A stretch of 64,000 bases of DNA from NCBI GenBank assembly GCA_017642695.1, contig JAEPQD010000001.1:434001-498000 (forward strand), written 5' to 3'. The position numbers and the translations under genes are program-made. Positions within the stretch are counted from its first letter, which is position 1. The number at the start of each line of letters is the position of its first letter. The DNA is from Parvibaculum sp. GTDB lineage: Bacteria > Pseudomonadota > Alphaproteobacteria > Parvibaculales > Parvibaculaceae. Of the stretch, positions 1 to 8,044 are shown one piece after another. The notes below the pieces were generated by a model that was not told the origin of the DNA, made no database searches, and saw only the letters and a list, made by a program, of their open reading frames with translations.

Positions 1-92
1 CATACAGATGATTGTAGAGCGGCCGAGTAAATATTCAACGAATCGTTCAATCGTTAGCGCCTGCAGCATGGCGGGCCTGACGGGAGGCTAAT

Positions 93-1094
93 TTGAGTAT
101 TGAATACAACAGGATAGCCGTGGTCGGCGCTGGCGCCTGGGGCACCGCGCTCGCCCAGGTGGCGGCGAAAGCGGGCTGCAGCGTGACGCTCTGGGCGCGC
201 GAGCCCGAGGTCATCGCGAGCATCAATGGCTCCCATGAGAACCGGACCTTCCTGCCCGGCATCGCCCTCGAGGCGGGCATTCAAGCCACGGCGGACCTGA
301 AGGAAGCGGCGGCGGCCGACGCGATCCTGATGGTGACGCCGGCGCAGCACATGCGCCGCGTGCTGGAGGACCTCTCGCCCGCCGTCGCCAGGGGAAAGCC
401 CGTCGTGCTCTGCGCGAAGGGGATCGAGCAGGCAACCAATCATCTGTTGACGGAGGTTCTGTCGGAGGCGATGCCGCAGGCGGCACCCGCCGTTCTCTCC
501 GGCCCGAGCTTCGCGGCCGAGGTTGCGCGCGGACTGCCGACGGCGGTGACGCTTGCCTGCGAGGACGAGGCGATCGCGGAAGCGCTTGCCCATGCGATCG
601 GCCTGCCGACCTTCCGGCCCTATTATTCGTCGGACCTGACCGGCGCCGAGATCGGCGGCGCGGTCAAGAACGTGCTCGCCATCGCCTGCGGCATCGTGGA
701 GGGAAAGAAATTCGGCGACAGCGCAAGAGCGGCGCTCACGACGCGCGGCTTCGCGGAACTGACGCGGCTCGGCCTCGCGATGGGCGCACGCGCCGAAACG
801 CTTGCGGGCCTTTCCGGTCTCGGCGACCTGATCCTCACCTGCAATTCGCCGAAGTCGCGCAACATGTCGCTCGGCATCGCGCTCGGAGAGGGAAAGACGC
901 TGGAAGAGATCATGGGATCGCGCAACTCGGTGAGCGAGGGCGTCCATTCCGCAACCGCCGTCGTGGCGCTCGCGCGCCATCACGGTATAGAAATGCCGAT
1001 CGCCGAAGCCGTCGCCGAAATCGTGACCGGCGCGGCGACCGTCGACAACGTCATCGCCGCGCTGCTCGCGCGCCCCTTCCGCAGCGAAACCTGA
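93..1094 (+). CDS. gpsA: NAD(P)+-dependent glycerol-3-phosphate dehydrogenase
   Basis: Cytosolic enzyme that reduces dihydroxyacetone phosphate to sn-glycerol 3-phosphate for phospholipid synthesis. The 333-residue length is normal for the family. An N-terminal Rossmann motif [10 protein letters not shown] lies at residues 12-21, a conserved CAKG lysine at 109, and the catalytic-lysine segment [13 protein letters not shown] around K192. The start is TTG, preceded by a good GGGAGG at 82-87; no in-frame ATG lies near the expected N-terminus. It heads a same-strand run with a YciI-like and an EVE-domain gene, an order common in alphaproteobacteria, where tsaD usually sits upstream (outside this window). 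Confidence 0.96.
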   Translation: MSIEYNRIAVVGAGAWGTALAQVAAKAGCSVTLWAREPEVIASINGSHENRTFLPGIALEAGIQATADLKEAAAADAILMVTPAQHMRRVLEDLSPAVARGKPVVLCAKGIEQATNHLLTEVLSEAMPQAAPAVLSGPSFAAEVARGLPTAVTLACEDEAIAEALAHAIGLPTFRPYYSSDLTGAEIGGAVKNVLAIACGIVEGKKFGDSARAALTTRGFAELTRLGLAMGARAETLAGLSGLGDLILTCNSPKSRNMSLGIALGEGKTLEEIMGSRNSVSEGVHSATAVVALARHHGIEMPIAEAVAEIVTGAATVDNVIAALLARPFRSET

Positions 1095-1117
1095 AACGGC
1101 ACGAACAAGGAAACACG

Positions 1118-1402
1118 ATGCTCTTCTGTCTCATCTGCACCGACAAGCCGAACGCGCTCGAACTCCGGCTCGCCAATCGCGACGCGCATCTGAAATACTG
1201 GGGCGACGCGGCTTGCGTGAAGATCGGCGGGCCCTTCACGAACGACGATGCAAGCGTGATGAACGGCTCGATGCTGGTGATCGACGTCGCCGACCGCGCG
1301 ACGGCCGAGAAGCTTGTCGAGAACGATCCCTACAACAAGGCCGGCCTTTTCGCGGCAACGGAAGTGCGCGCGTGGAAATGGCTTCTCGGGCCGAAGGAGT
1401 AA
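1118..1402 (+). CDS. YciI family protein
   Basis: A 94-residue single-domain protein of the YciI family (dimeric alpha/beta ferredoxin-like fold). The N-terminal MLFCLICTDKP, the segment LANRDAHLKYW with a conserved histidine, and the GPF and GSMLVID stretches are typical. Members are thought to be small enzymes or substrate-binding proteins, but no firm reaction can be assigned. It starts 23 bases after gpsA and ends 4 bases before the EVE-domain gene, so the three are probably co-transcribed. An AAGGA lies shortly before the ATG. Confidence 0.9.
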   Translation: MLFCLICTDKPNALELRLANRDAHLKYWGDAACVKIGGPFTNDDASVMNGSMLVIDVADRATAEKLVENDPYNKAGLFAATEVRAWKWLLGPKE

Positions 1403-1406
1403 CGGC

Positions 1407-1832
1407 ATGGCCTACTGGCTTTTCAAATCCGAGCGCGACACCTGGTCGTGGGACGAACAGAAGAAGAAGGGCAAGAAGGGCGAGCCCTGGAACGGCGTTC
1501 GCAACTACCAGGCGAACAACAACATGAAGGCGATGAAGAAGGGCGACCTCGGCTTCTTCTATCATTCGAACGACGACAGATGCGTCGTCGGCATCGTGCG
1601 CGTGATCGGCGAACACCGCCCCGACCCGACGGACGAGAAGGGCAAGTTCGGCCTTGTCGTGATCGAGGCGGTGGAAGACATGCCGAAGCCCGTGACGCTG
1701 GCCGACGTGAAGGCGGAACCGGCTCTTTCCGAAATGGTGCTTGTGAAGAATTCGCGCCTCTCGGTGCAGCCCGTGACGGCGGAAGAATGGAAACTCGTCT
1801 GCAAGATGGGCGGACTGAAAAAGGCGCCTTGA
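1407..1832 (+). CDS. EVE domain-containing protein
   Basis: A 141-residue protein that is a single EVE domain (PUA-like, thymocyte nuclear protein 1 family), a fold that binds modified bases in nucleic acids. MAYWLFKSERDTWSW at the N-terminus, the WNGVRNYQANN segment, and GDLGFFYHSN are family hallmarks. The frame stays open upstream to 1314, but that part overlaps the YciI gene. The ATG at 1407, with GGAG at 1396-1399, gives the standard N-terminus. Its last codons overlap the start of the Rieske gene. Confidence 0.93.
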   Translation: MAYWLFKSERDTWSWDEQKKKGKKGEPWNGVRNYQANNNMKAMKKGDLGFFYHSNDDRCVVGIVRVIGEHRPDPTDEKGKFGLVVIEAVEDMPKPVTLADVKAEPALSEMVLVKNSRLSVQPVTAEEWKLVCKMGGLKKAP

Positions 1833-2191
1833 CCAAGCCCGCGAACAGGCCGTCACCCGGCACCGCGATCTGCGCGCTCGACGATCTCGACGACCCGGGC
1901 GCGCGGGACTTTACCTTCGGCAGCGGAACGGCGGCATTCAATATTTTCCTTGTACGGACGGATGATACGGTTCGCGCCTATGTGAACCGCTGCCCGCATG
2001 CGCATCAGAGGCTCGACGCGCGGCCCGGCCGCTTCCTCACGATGAACGAAACAAGGATCCTCTGCGGCGGCCACGCGGCCCTCTTTCGCATCGAGGACGG
2101 GCTCTGCACGAGCGGTCCCTGCGCGGGCAAACACCTCGAAAGCGTGCCCGTCGAGGTGACGGACGGCACGGTGCGGATAGCCGCAGAGTGA
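1829..2191 (+). CDS. Rieske [2Fe-2S] domain protein
   Basis: A 120-residue ferredoxin-like Rieske protein. The two cluster-binding boxes are visible: CPHAHQRLD and CGGHAALF, giving CxH and CxxH ligands with the usual spacing and order. Such stand-alone domains donate electrons to oxygenases or act as redox partners; the partner is not evident here. The TTG start overlaps the EVE stop codon (TTGA, 4 bases), which implies translational coupling. The start is inferred from this overlap; the frame is open further upstream but that part shadows the EVE gene. Confidence 0.85.
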   Translation: MTKPANRPSPGTAICALDDLDDPGARDFTFGSGTAAFNIFLVRTDDTVRAYVNRCPHAHQRLDARPGRFLTMNETRILCGGHAALFRIEDGLCTSGPCAGKHLESVPVEVTDGTVRIAAE

Positions 2192-2627
2192 CTGTATTTC
2201 GGGGACAATCGCAGGCGACTGTCACCAAACCGTCATCGAAACGTCACGAAGCACTTTTGTACGTTTTGCGGAGACGGGACGAGTGACCGCGCGGTCTGCG
2301 CGCCCGTCCCTCCCGCCGCCTCTTCCGGGGTGCGGCGCGCGACTTGTCCCCGGGCGGGGAAATCTCCGCCGGACGACTTGTCCCCGCTGTGGCGGAGAAG
2401 GACCGGCAGAAAAATAATCCCCGCCTTCTCTTTCGTCATTGCGAGCGCCTGCAAGGCGCGAAGCTGTCCGGGAACGGCAGGCACGGCGCAAGCGGCCCCT
2501 GGATTGCTTCGTCGCGCCAACGCGCTCCTCGCAATGACGCGGAAAGGCTGGTGTTTCGAATCGCATGTCGCTGGAGCAAGCCACGCACATCATATAATCT
2601 GCATACAGAGGAATATGGAGTTGCCTC
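2192..2627. other. 436-base intergenic region
   Basis: No gene is supported here. It holds a stem-loop without a T-run around 2276-2310 (GGGACG pairing with CGTCCC) and an inverted-repeat element at 2434-2537. Open frames crossing it have no recognisable product and arise from high GC. Confidence 0.6.
2434..2537. repeat. Inverted-repeat intergenic element, family A
   Basis: About 104 bases bounded by CGTCATTGCGAGCG and its near-complement CGCTCCTCGCAATGACG, with the internal segment CCCTGGATTGCTTCGTCGCG. This outline (CATTGCGAGCG, GGATTGCTTCG, CTCCTCGCAATGACG) matches a dispersed palindromic element seen in many proteobacterial intergenic regions. It encodes nothing, and transcripts would fold into a long hairpin. 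Confidence 0.75.
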
Positions 2628-2933
2628 ATGCCGAACCCTCACGAAACGCAATCGACCATTGCCCTGTGGGGCGAGGAGACCTTCGGCCCGGTGAGAGATC
2701 CGGTTGCGCTCGCGAAGCGGGCAAGCATCGAGATGGATGAACTCATCGAGGCGCTGGAGAAGGGCGACACCGAAGAAGCCGCGCGCGAGACGGCCGACGT
2801 TCTCATTCTTCTCAACCGGCTCGGCGCCACGCTCGGCTTCGATCTCGCCGATGCCGTCGATGCGAAGATGAAGGTGAACCGCGCCCGCCAATGGGTTCCG
2901 GCCGGCGACGGAACAGGGCGGCATGTGGACTAG
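2628..2933 (+). CDS. MazG-like nucleotide pyrophosphohydrolase
   Basis: A 101-residue all-alpha NTP pyrophosphatase of the MazG/dUTPase-like superfamily. Helix 2 carries EMDELIEALEKGD and helix 3 carries EEAARETADVLILL; the acidic pairs (ExxE and ExxD) are the Mg2+ ligands of the family. Likely role: hydrolysis of a (deoxy)nucleoside triphosphate to monophosphate and pyrophosphate for pool sanitation; the substrate cannot be read from the sequence. It stands alone downstream of a 436-base gap and is convergent with the Sel1 gene. Confidence 0.85.
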   Translation: MPNPHETQSTIALWGEETFGPVRDPVALAKRASIEMDELIEALEKGDTEEAARETADVLILLNRLGATLGFDLADAVDAKMKVNRARQWVPAGDGTGRHVD

Positions 2934-2954
2934 AGCGCCTTCGCTTTTTTCCGC

Positions 2955-3998
2955 TTAATTCTTCGCTTTCCAAGCCGCTACGCGCGCCTGCACGTTTGCA
3001 ATCTCCGCCGGATTCAAACGAGACTCCGCAAGGTCCCTGTCGTCTTCATAATCGGATCGTTTGGACGCCGCCAGGCTCAGCCAGAAGTAGGCCTCGCTAT
3101 CGTCCTGGGGCACGCCTCTTCCTTCGGCATACATCCCGGCGAGCTTGCCTTGAGCGTCGGCGAGTCTCTGTTCGGCGGCGAGACGAAAATAGCGTGCAGC
3201 CTCGCTATCGTTCTGCGCAACGCCTCTTCCGTCGGTGTACATCTTGCCGAGCTGGTATTGGGACCAATCATGCCCCTGATCGGCGGAGAGCCGGTAGTAG
3301 CGCACGGCCTCGCTGTCGTTCCGCGTAACGCCTATTCCTTCGGCATACATCCAGCCCAGATCGTGTTGGGCGTCGGCATCGCCTTGATCGGCGGCGAGAC
3401 GCGTATAGCGCGCAGCCTCGCCGTCGTTCCGGGCAACGCCTATTCCGTTGGCATACATCTGGCCGAGGGCCATTTGAGCGTCGACATCACCCTGATCGGC
3501 GGCAAGACGAATATAGCGAGCGGCCTCGGCATCGCTCTGGGCAACGCCTATTCCCTCGACATACATCATGCCAAGATCGAATTGGGCGTAGGCGTTCCCC
3601 TGATCTGCGGCGAGGCGGAAATAGCGCACGGCCTCGGCATCGCTCTGAGGAACGCTTCTTCCATTGGCATACATCCAGCCGAGATAGAGTTGGGCCTGCG
3701 CATGCCCCTGATCGGCGGCGAGACGGTAATAGCGCACAGCCTCGTCATCGTTCCGGGCAACGCCTCGTCCGTTGGCATACATCACGCCGAGATCGAACTG
3801 GGCAGTGGCATCCCCCTGCCCGGCGGCAAGGCGAAGCTCTTCCAGTTCCATGGGAGCGGCCGGCGGAGCGGCCGGCGGAGCGGCCGTTTCCGCGCGCGCA
3901 GGCGAAGCACCGATTGAGGAAACGCCAATCGGGACAACGCCAAGGCCGGCGACCCCGGCAAGACAGGAAATCAACACCAGAACTCTTTTGCTCGGCAT
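2955..3998 (-). CDS. Secreted Sel1-repeat protein
   Basis: A 347-residue protein with an N-terminal signal sequence (SKR then a hydrophobic stretch ending SPARAETA), a short alanine/proline linker, and seven consecutive 36-residue Sel1-like repeats. Each has the form A-Q-x-x-L-G-x-M-Y-x-x-G-x-G-V, then D-x-E-A-x-R-Y-x-R-L-A-A-D-Q-G. A final non-repeat tail rich in charged residues follows. Such alpha-solenoid proteins are exported scaffolds for protein interactions. The longest frame begins at 4103, but the ATG at 3998 gives the signal peptide and has AAAGGGG upstream. The repeats are very alike, so copy number may vary between strains. Confidence 0.88.
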   Translation of the reverse strand: MPSKRVLVLISCLAGVAGLGVVPIGVSSIGASPARAETAAPPAAPPAAPMELEELRLAAGQGDATAQFDLGVMYANGRGVARNDDEAVRYYRLAADQGHAQAQLYLGWMYANGRSVPQSDAEAVRYFRLAADQGNAYAQFDLGMMYVEGIGVAQSDAEAARYIRLAADQGDVDAQMALGQMYANGIGVARNDGEAARYTRLAADQGDADAQHDLGWMYAEGIGVTRNDSEAVRYYRLSADQGHDWSQYQLGKMYTDGRGVAQNDSEAARYFRLAAEQRLADAQGKLAGMYAEGRGVPQDDSEAYFWLSLAASKRSDYEDDRDLAESRLNPAEIANVQARVAAWKAKN

Positions 3999-4072
3999 CG
4001 AGATTACCCCTTTGGCCGGCAATCGCCCGCCCGCGCCTATCCTGAGACATCGCCCGCACACGGGGCCTTCCC

Positions 4073-4267
4073 CTATCGCGACCTCGAGTTCGCCCGCAGC
4101 CATGGCTCCAGTTTCTCGAAGCGGAAATCACCGTGTTCGAACAAACCTATCATGAAGTCATAGGCCGCAATCGGGTCTTCCTCGAACAGATATCCATTGA
4201 GCCGCAGGAAGACGCCCGCATTCTGCCGGTTCAAACTATTTCGCAAGACGCCGGTAGATATCTGCAT
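4073..4267 (-). pseudogene. Remnant of a Fic/Doc (death-on-curing) toxin, C-terminal part
   Basis: The reading frame keeps what looks like the C-terminal third of a Doc-family toxin: NRQNAGVFLRLNGY (compare NKRTA...FLxLNGY), then DFMIGLFEHGDFRFEKLEPWLR, which matches the closing helix of the family. The catalytic HPFxDGN motif is absent, and a stop lies only ten codons upstream of the first Met, so the protein is truncated and the NKR box is altered. This is therefore an inactive relic. It overlaps the end of the 44-codon ORF upstream in another frame. Confidence 0.5.
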
Positions 4268-4370
4268 TGCGCCGGAGGCTGTCGCGAAAATGCGTCATGA
4301 CCCGGCGCCGGGGGCGAAGGCCGTCCCCGAACCATGTCCCGATCTTTAGACGGAGTTTTTCGAGCATCAT
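4236..4370 (-). CDS. Small ORF coupled to the creatininase-family gene
   Basis: A 44-residue basic ORF whose ATG overlaps the TGA of the creatininase-family gene (ATGA at 4370-4367). It begins MMLEKLRLKIGTW and ends with a helical, Arg-rich tail NADIYRRLAK. The overlap suggests translation by re-initiation. The family is not recognised. Its 3' end overlaps the Doc-like fragment, so it may instead be what remains of an antitoxin-like gene joined to the creatininase by rearrangement. It is too short to prove coding by composition alone. Confidence 0.4.
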   Translation of the reverse strand: MMLEKLRLKIGTWFGDGLRPRRRVMTHFRDSLRRNADIYRRLAK

Positions 4371-5113
4371 CCCGCCTCGAATTTCCGGAAGTCGTCGATG
4401 AGACCCTCGACCGAAAGGGCGATGAGCTGCTCGCCGTCCTTCGGGTCGGCAAGCGAGGGGTCGGAACCGATGCGCCCGTCCGGGAAGGCCGCGCGGTAGC
4501 TTTCGGCATCGGTGTAGCGGCCCCAGGGCGCGACCTTGGGCGCCATCTCGACATCCTTGATCGCCTGCGGATGGAGGAAATAGGTCACCGCGACTTCGGA
4601 CGGCGTCGCATGCGCGCCGTGAGCGGAGCCGTAGCGCTTCTTGCAGTAGTCCATGACGGGCTTGAAGTCCCACCAGTTGACGCGCTTGCACTTCACCGGC
4701 CCGCGGTTCGACGCATCCTGCGCCAGCGAGCGGTCGGCATAGATCTCGGCGAAGGCCGCCTCGATGGTCGCGACATTGCCGCCATGCCCGTTGAAGAAAT
4801 AGACGCGCTCGAAACCGTGCCGCGCGAGCGACCCTACCCAGTCGTGGATCGCGGCGATCATGGTGGAGGGACGGAGCGTCATCGTGCCCGGGAAGCCGAG
4901 ATGATGCTGCGCGATGCCGACATTGAAGGTCGGCCCGACAAGGAAGCCCGCTTCCGCGCCCGCGCGATGCGCGATCGCCTCCGGGCAGATCGCATCCGTG
5001 CCGATGAGCCCGTTCGGCCCGTGCTGCTCCGTCGAGCCGATGGGGATCACGATTCCCTTCGACTTCTCAAGATAGGCCTCGATTTCGGGCCAGCTCGAAT
5101 GATGCAGCAGCAT
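4367..5113 (-). CDS. Creatininase family amidohydrolase
   Basis: A 248-residue creatininase-superfamily metal-dependent amidohydrolase. Metal and active-site residues are visible: STEQHGP (E29, H31), GTDA (D40), FFNGHGGN (H110) and the HATPSE segment (E173). Relatives hydrolyse creatinine or formamide-type substrates, or cleave peptides in cofactor maturation (MftE); the substrate here is unknown. A strong GGAAGGAG precedes the ATG. No creatine or mycofactocin genes are near, so a specific name is not justified. Confidence 0.88.
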   Translation of the reverse strand: MLLHHSSWPEIEAYLEKSKGIVIPIGSTEQHGPNGLIGTDAICPEAIAHRAGAEAGFLVGPTFNVGIAQHHLGFPGTMTLRPSTMIAAIHDWVGSLARHGFERVYFFNGHGGNVATIEAAFAEIYADRSLAQDASNRGPVKCKRVNWWDFKPVMDYCKKRYGSAHGAHATPSEVAVTYFLHPQAIKDVEMAPKVAPWGRYTDAESYRAAFPDGRIGSDPSLADPKDGEQLIALSVEGLIDDFRKFEAG

Positions 5114-5190
5114 GGGGGCTCCTTCCCGCGCATCATAGGGGAGACGGGAGGAGATGTGGAATCGGGTGCATACCCGCCTTCACAACGCCT

Positions 5191-5271
5191 GTCACCCCGG
5201 CGAAAGCCGGGGTCCATCTGACTCCCGGCATGCCGCCACCGCCCATGGATTCCGGCTTTCGCCGGAATGAC
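5191..5271. repeat. Inverted-repeat intergenic element, family B (copy 1)
   Basis: An 81-base element with arms GTCACCCCGGCGAAAGCCGG and the complementary TTCCGGCTTTCGCCGGAATGAC, separated by a segment with CATCTG and CACCGCCCATGGAT. A second, more diverged copy lies at 13513-13595. The outline is that of the widespread (GTCATTCCGGCGAAAGCCGG) dispersed repeat. It lies between the divergent creatininase and DUF1330 genes. Confidence 0.8.
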
Positions 5272-5371
5272 ACTGTTTGGTTGATGCAATGCCAACTGCG
5301 CATTCGACGGCTTCCCGATGCGCGGCCCAGCGCGCAGCATCGCTGCATCCGGAACCCCGAGGGAGAACCCC

Positions 5372-5662
5372 ATGACCGTCTATGCGCTGGCGCAATTCAC
5401 CATCCACGACCGGGCGCGCTACGACGCTTACGCCGCGCGCTTCATGGAGACGATGAGGGGTCGGAAGGGGCGCCTGCTCGCGGCCGATGAGGAACCGCAG
5501 GTGATGGAAGGAGAATGGACGGGCACGAAAGTCGTGCTGATCGAATTCCCCGACGAAGCCTCATGGCGCGACTGGGCCTTCTCGCCGGAATACCGCGCGA
5601 TCTCGGTGGATCGCGAAGCGGCGACGGAAGGATGCGTGCTGCTGGTGAAGGGGCTGGGGTGA
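5372..5662 (+). CDS. DUF1330 domain-containing protein
   Basis: A 96-residue protein of the DUF1330 family (ferredoxin-like dimeric alpha-beta barrel). It begins MTVYALAQFTIHDRARYDAY and carries the conserved EGEW...VVLIEFPDEASWRDW block. The biochemical role of the family is unknown. The chosen ATG has GAGGGAGAA just upstream; the longer frame from 5318 runs into the intergenic repeat and is not credible. Confidence 0.9.
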   Translation: MTVYALAQFTIHDRARYDAYAARFMETMRGRKGRLLAADEEPQVMEGEWTGTKVVLIEFPDEASWRDWAFSPEYRAISVDREAATEGCVLLVKGLG

Positions 5663-5680
5663 AGGCAAGGAAGAGGTTGG

Positions 5681-5837
5681 CACGCAGAGGCGCAGAGCCG
5701 CAGAGAAGGAAAAGGAAATATTGGCGCTTCGCGCCGGAAGACTCTTCGCGCCGCAGGCACAATCGAATCCCTTGTTTCCCTGCCTGATGTGCACCCTTCT
5801 CCACTCCTTCTTCTCTGCGTCTCCGCGCCTCTGCGTG
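5681..5837. repeat. Inverted-repeat intergenic element, family C
   Basis: Arms CACGCAGAGGCGCAGAG at 5680-5696 and CTCCGCGCCTCTGCGTGAA near 5821-5839 flank about 120 bases that include a second small inverted repeat (GGCGCTTCGCGCC). The ACGCAGAGGCGCAGAG outline is a dispersed element known from several GC-rich alphaproteobacteria. It is not coding, and the GNAT gene begins about 24 bases after it. Confidence 0.75.
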
Positions 5838-5860
5838 AAAAATCCTGCTACAACCTCTCC

Positions 5861-6295
5861 ATGCACATCGAGCGCGCGAGCGAGGACGACTGGCAGGAGA
5901 TCGCGGAGATATTCATCGCCGCGCGGGCGGGCATGACTTACCTGCCGGCGCTCCACAGCGACGCGGAGACGCGGCTTTTCATCCGCCGCGTGGTGAAGCG
6001 GAGCGCGGTCTGGGTGGCGGAGCGGGACGGCGAGATCCTCGGCTTCGCGGCGCTGGAGCCCGGCTGGCTGCATCATCTCTATGTCGCGCCGGCGGCGCAT
6101 AACGCAGGGGCGGGCTCCCTGCTTCTCGCGAAAGCGAAAGAGGAACTGCCGCAGGGCTTTTCCCTCTGGACGTTTCAGGCCAATCTCGGCGCCCGGCGCT
6201 TCTACGAGCGCCACGGGCTCGCCGAGGCGCGCCGCACCAACGGCGCGGAGAACGAGGAAGGCCTGCCCGACATATTGTATGAGTGGCGCCCATAA
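5861..6295 (+). CDS. GNAT family N-acetyltransferase
   Basis: A 144-residue Gcn5-related acetyltransferase. MHIERASEDDWQEI opens the fold; LHHLYVAPAAHNAGAGSLLL is the acetyl-CoA-binding motif A with the (Q/R)xxGxG/A-type loop, and NLGARRFYERHGL is motif B. The acceptor is unknown. The ATG at 5861 gives the standard family N-terminus; an upstream start at 5789 would run through the inverted repeat. The downstream CoA-transferase begins near or within its 3' end. Confidence 0.9.
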   Translation: MHIERASEDDWQEIAEIFIAARAGMTYLPALHSDAETRLFIRRVVKRSAVWVAERDGEILGFAALEPGWLHHLYVAPAAHNAGAGSLLLAKAKEELPQGFSLWTFQANLGARRFYERHGLAEARRTNGAENEEGLPDILYEWRP

Positions 6296-6339
6296 AGAGG
6301 CGCGGGACGAACAAGAGACTGACGAGCGGGGACAGGGCG

Positions 6340-7596
6340 TTGAGCGGGAAGAAGACGAAACAACTCGAAACGGAAAATCGCGGACCGCTCAAGGGCGTGA
6401 AGATCGTCGACCTGACGGCCGTGGTCTTCGGCGCCTATGCGACGCAGATCCTGGGCGACATGGGCGCGGACGTGATCAAGGTGGAAGCGCCCTCGCCGAC
6501 GGGGGGCGGCGGATCGGGCGGCGACATCATGCGCTGGCCGGGCCACCTGCCCGAAGGCGCGGCGGCGGACCTCGGCCCCATCTTCCTCACCATCAACCGC
6601 AACAAGCGCTCGGTGGAGCTCGACCTCGGGAGCCCGGCCGGCCGCGAAGCGCTCATGAAGATCGTCGCGGGCGCGGACGTGATCTGCTCCAACATCCGCT
6701 ATGCGGCGATGAAGAAGCTCGGCCTCGCTTACGAGGACATCAAGGCGGTGAAGCCCGACATCGTCTTCGTGCATGCGGCGGGCTACGGCTCGGACGGGCC
6801 TTACGCGGGCCTGCCCGCCTATGACGATCTGATCCAGGCGGGCTCCGGCGCGGCGGACCTGCTCGGCCGCATGGACGGCGACCCGAAGCCCCGCTACATC
6901 CCGACCATCATGGCGGACAAGGTCTCCGGCCTCTTCATGGTGCAGGCGGTGACGGCGGCGCTGTTCCACAAGGAGCGGACGGGTGAGGGGCAGTTCGTCG
7001 AAGTGCCGATGCTCGAGTCAGTCACCTCCTTCATTCTCGCCGAACATTTCTACGACCATGTCTATGACCCGCCGACGGGACAATGGACCTATGGCCGCAT
7101 CACCAATCCGGACCGCCGCCCCTACAGGACGAAGGACGGGCATATCGGATTGCTGCCCTATTCCGACAAGCAGTGGGAACAGTTCTTCGAACTGGCCGGC
7201 CGCCTCGACGACTACAAGAACGATCCGCGCTTCAACAATTACAAGGCGCGCACCGTCCATATCCGCGAGCTCTATGCGATGATCGAGGAGACGACGGAGA
7301 CGAAGACGACGGAGGAATGGCTGGCGCTGCTGCAGCCGCTCTCCATTCCCGCCGTGAAGATGAACCGGCTGGACGATCTGCAGGACGACCCGCATCTGAA
7401 GGCGGTCGACTTCTTCGCGCGCTACGACCACCCGCATGCCGGGCCCTATTTCGCGCTGAAGCCGCCGGTGCGCTTCAGCGAGAGCCCGTCGTCGATCCGC
7501 CGCCACCCGCCGCGCCTCGGCGAGCAGACGGCAGAGGTCTTGAGGGAAGCGGGCATGAGCGACGAGGAGATCGCCGCGCTGACGGGAACGAAATAG
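6340..7596 (+). CDS. CaiB/BaiF (family III) CoA-transferase
   Basis: A roughly 418-residue family III acyl-CoA transferase. It opens with GPLKGVKIVDLTAVVFGAYA, has the conserved LGDMGADVIKVE segment, the NRNKRSVELDL block, and the catalytic-aspartate region GLPAYDDLIQA. Members move CoA between carboxylic acids and acyl-CoA thioesters in catabolism of unusual acids; no companion pathway gene is present. The start is uncertain: TTG at 6340 after GGGGACAGGG is preferred, but a GTG at 6283 overlapping the GNAT gene is in frame. Confidence 0.9.
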   Translation: MSGKKTKQLETENRGPLKGVKIVDLTAVVFGAYATQILGDMGADVIKVEAPSPTGGGGSGGDIMRWPGHLPEGAAADLGPIFLTINRNKRSVELDLGSPAGREALMKIVAGADVICSNIRYAAMKKLGLAYEDIKAVKPDIVFVHAAGYGSDGPYAGLPAYDDLIQAGSGAADLLGRMDGDPKPRYIPTIMADKVSGLFMVQAVTAALFHKERTGEGQFVEVPMLESVTSFILAEHFYDHVYDPPTGQWTYGRITNPDRRPYRTKDGHIGLLPYSDKQWEQFFELAGRLDDYKNDPRFNNYKARTVHIRELYAMIEETTETKTTEEWLALLQPLSIPAVKMNRLDDLQDDPHLKAVDFFARYDHPHAGPYFALKPPVRFSESPSSIRRHPPRLGEQTAEVLREAGMSDEEIAALTGTK

Positions 7597-7609
7597 ACCG
7601 GGAGGCGGG

Positions 7610-7969
7610 ATGCCGCTCAGCTACCGCGAGTTCAACACCTTCTGCGGCTCGCTGCCCGCGACGACCCATGTCGTGCAATGGGGCGGCGCGCATGTCTGGA
7701 AGGTGGGCGGCAAGGTCTTCGCGATCGGCGGCTGGGAGCGCGGGCACCATCCCGGCATCACCTTCAAGGTCTCCGACATCGGCTGGGAAATGCTGCGCGA
7801 CGCGGAAGGCTGCCGCCCGGCGCCCTACCTCGCCTCGCGCGGCATGAAATGGATCCAGAGCTACGACAAGGGCCTCGGCAAGCGAGAGCTGAAGCAATAT
7901 CTCAAGGCCTCGCATGCGATCGTCGCGGCGGGGCTGAGCAAGAAGAAGCGGGCAGAGCTGGGGGTTTGA
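7610..7969 (+). CDS. MmcQ/YjbR family DNA-binding protein
   Basis: A 119-residue YjbR-type (CyaY-like fold) protein. Family features seen: the N-terminal REFNTFCGSLPATTH, the VWKVGGKVFAI strand pair, FKVSDIGWEML, and the C-terminal KWIQSY...YLKASHAIV helix. YjbR proteins are described as DNA-binding, but the role is unclear. It follows the CoA-transferase by 13 bases on the same strand, with GGGAGGCGG before the ATG, so the two are probably one transcript. Confidence 0.9.
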   Translation: MPLSYREFNTFCGSLPATTHVVQWGGAHVWKVGGKVFAIGGWERGHHPGITFKVSDIGWEMLRDAEGCRPAPYLASRGMKWIQSYDKGLGKRELKQYLKASHAIVAAGLSKKKRAELGV

Positions 7970-8044
7970 GGGGGAGAACAACGAAACACTTGACCGACCA
8001 CGCTTATCCGGCAGTCTTCAATCAAGCAGGCTTGGGGAACGCAG

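Noticed and set aside
2..91. Open frame ending in TAA just before gpsA, possibly the tail of an upstream gene such as tsaD.
   Set aside because: The 29 residues do not resemble the TsaD C-terminus or any family I know, and the segment is AT-rich like an intergenic region.
4236..4691. A 151-codon minus-strand frame containing the 44-codon ORF.
   Set aside because: The upstream part overlaps the creatininase gene in another frame and is a shadow; only the part after the ATGA overlap is kept, with low confidence.
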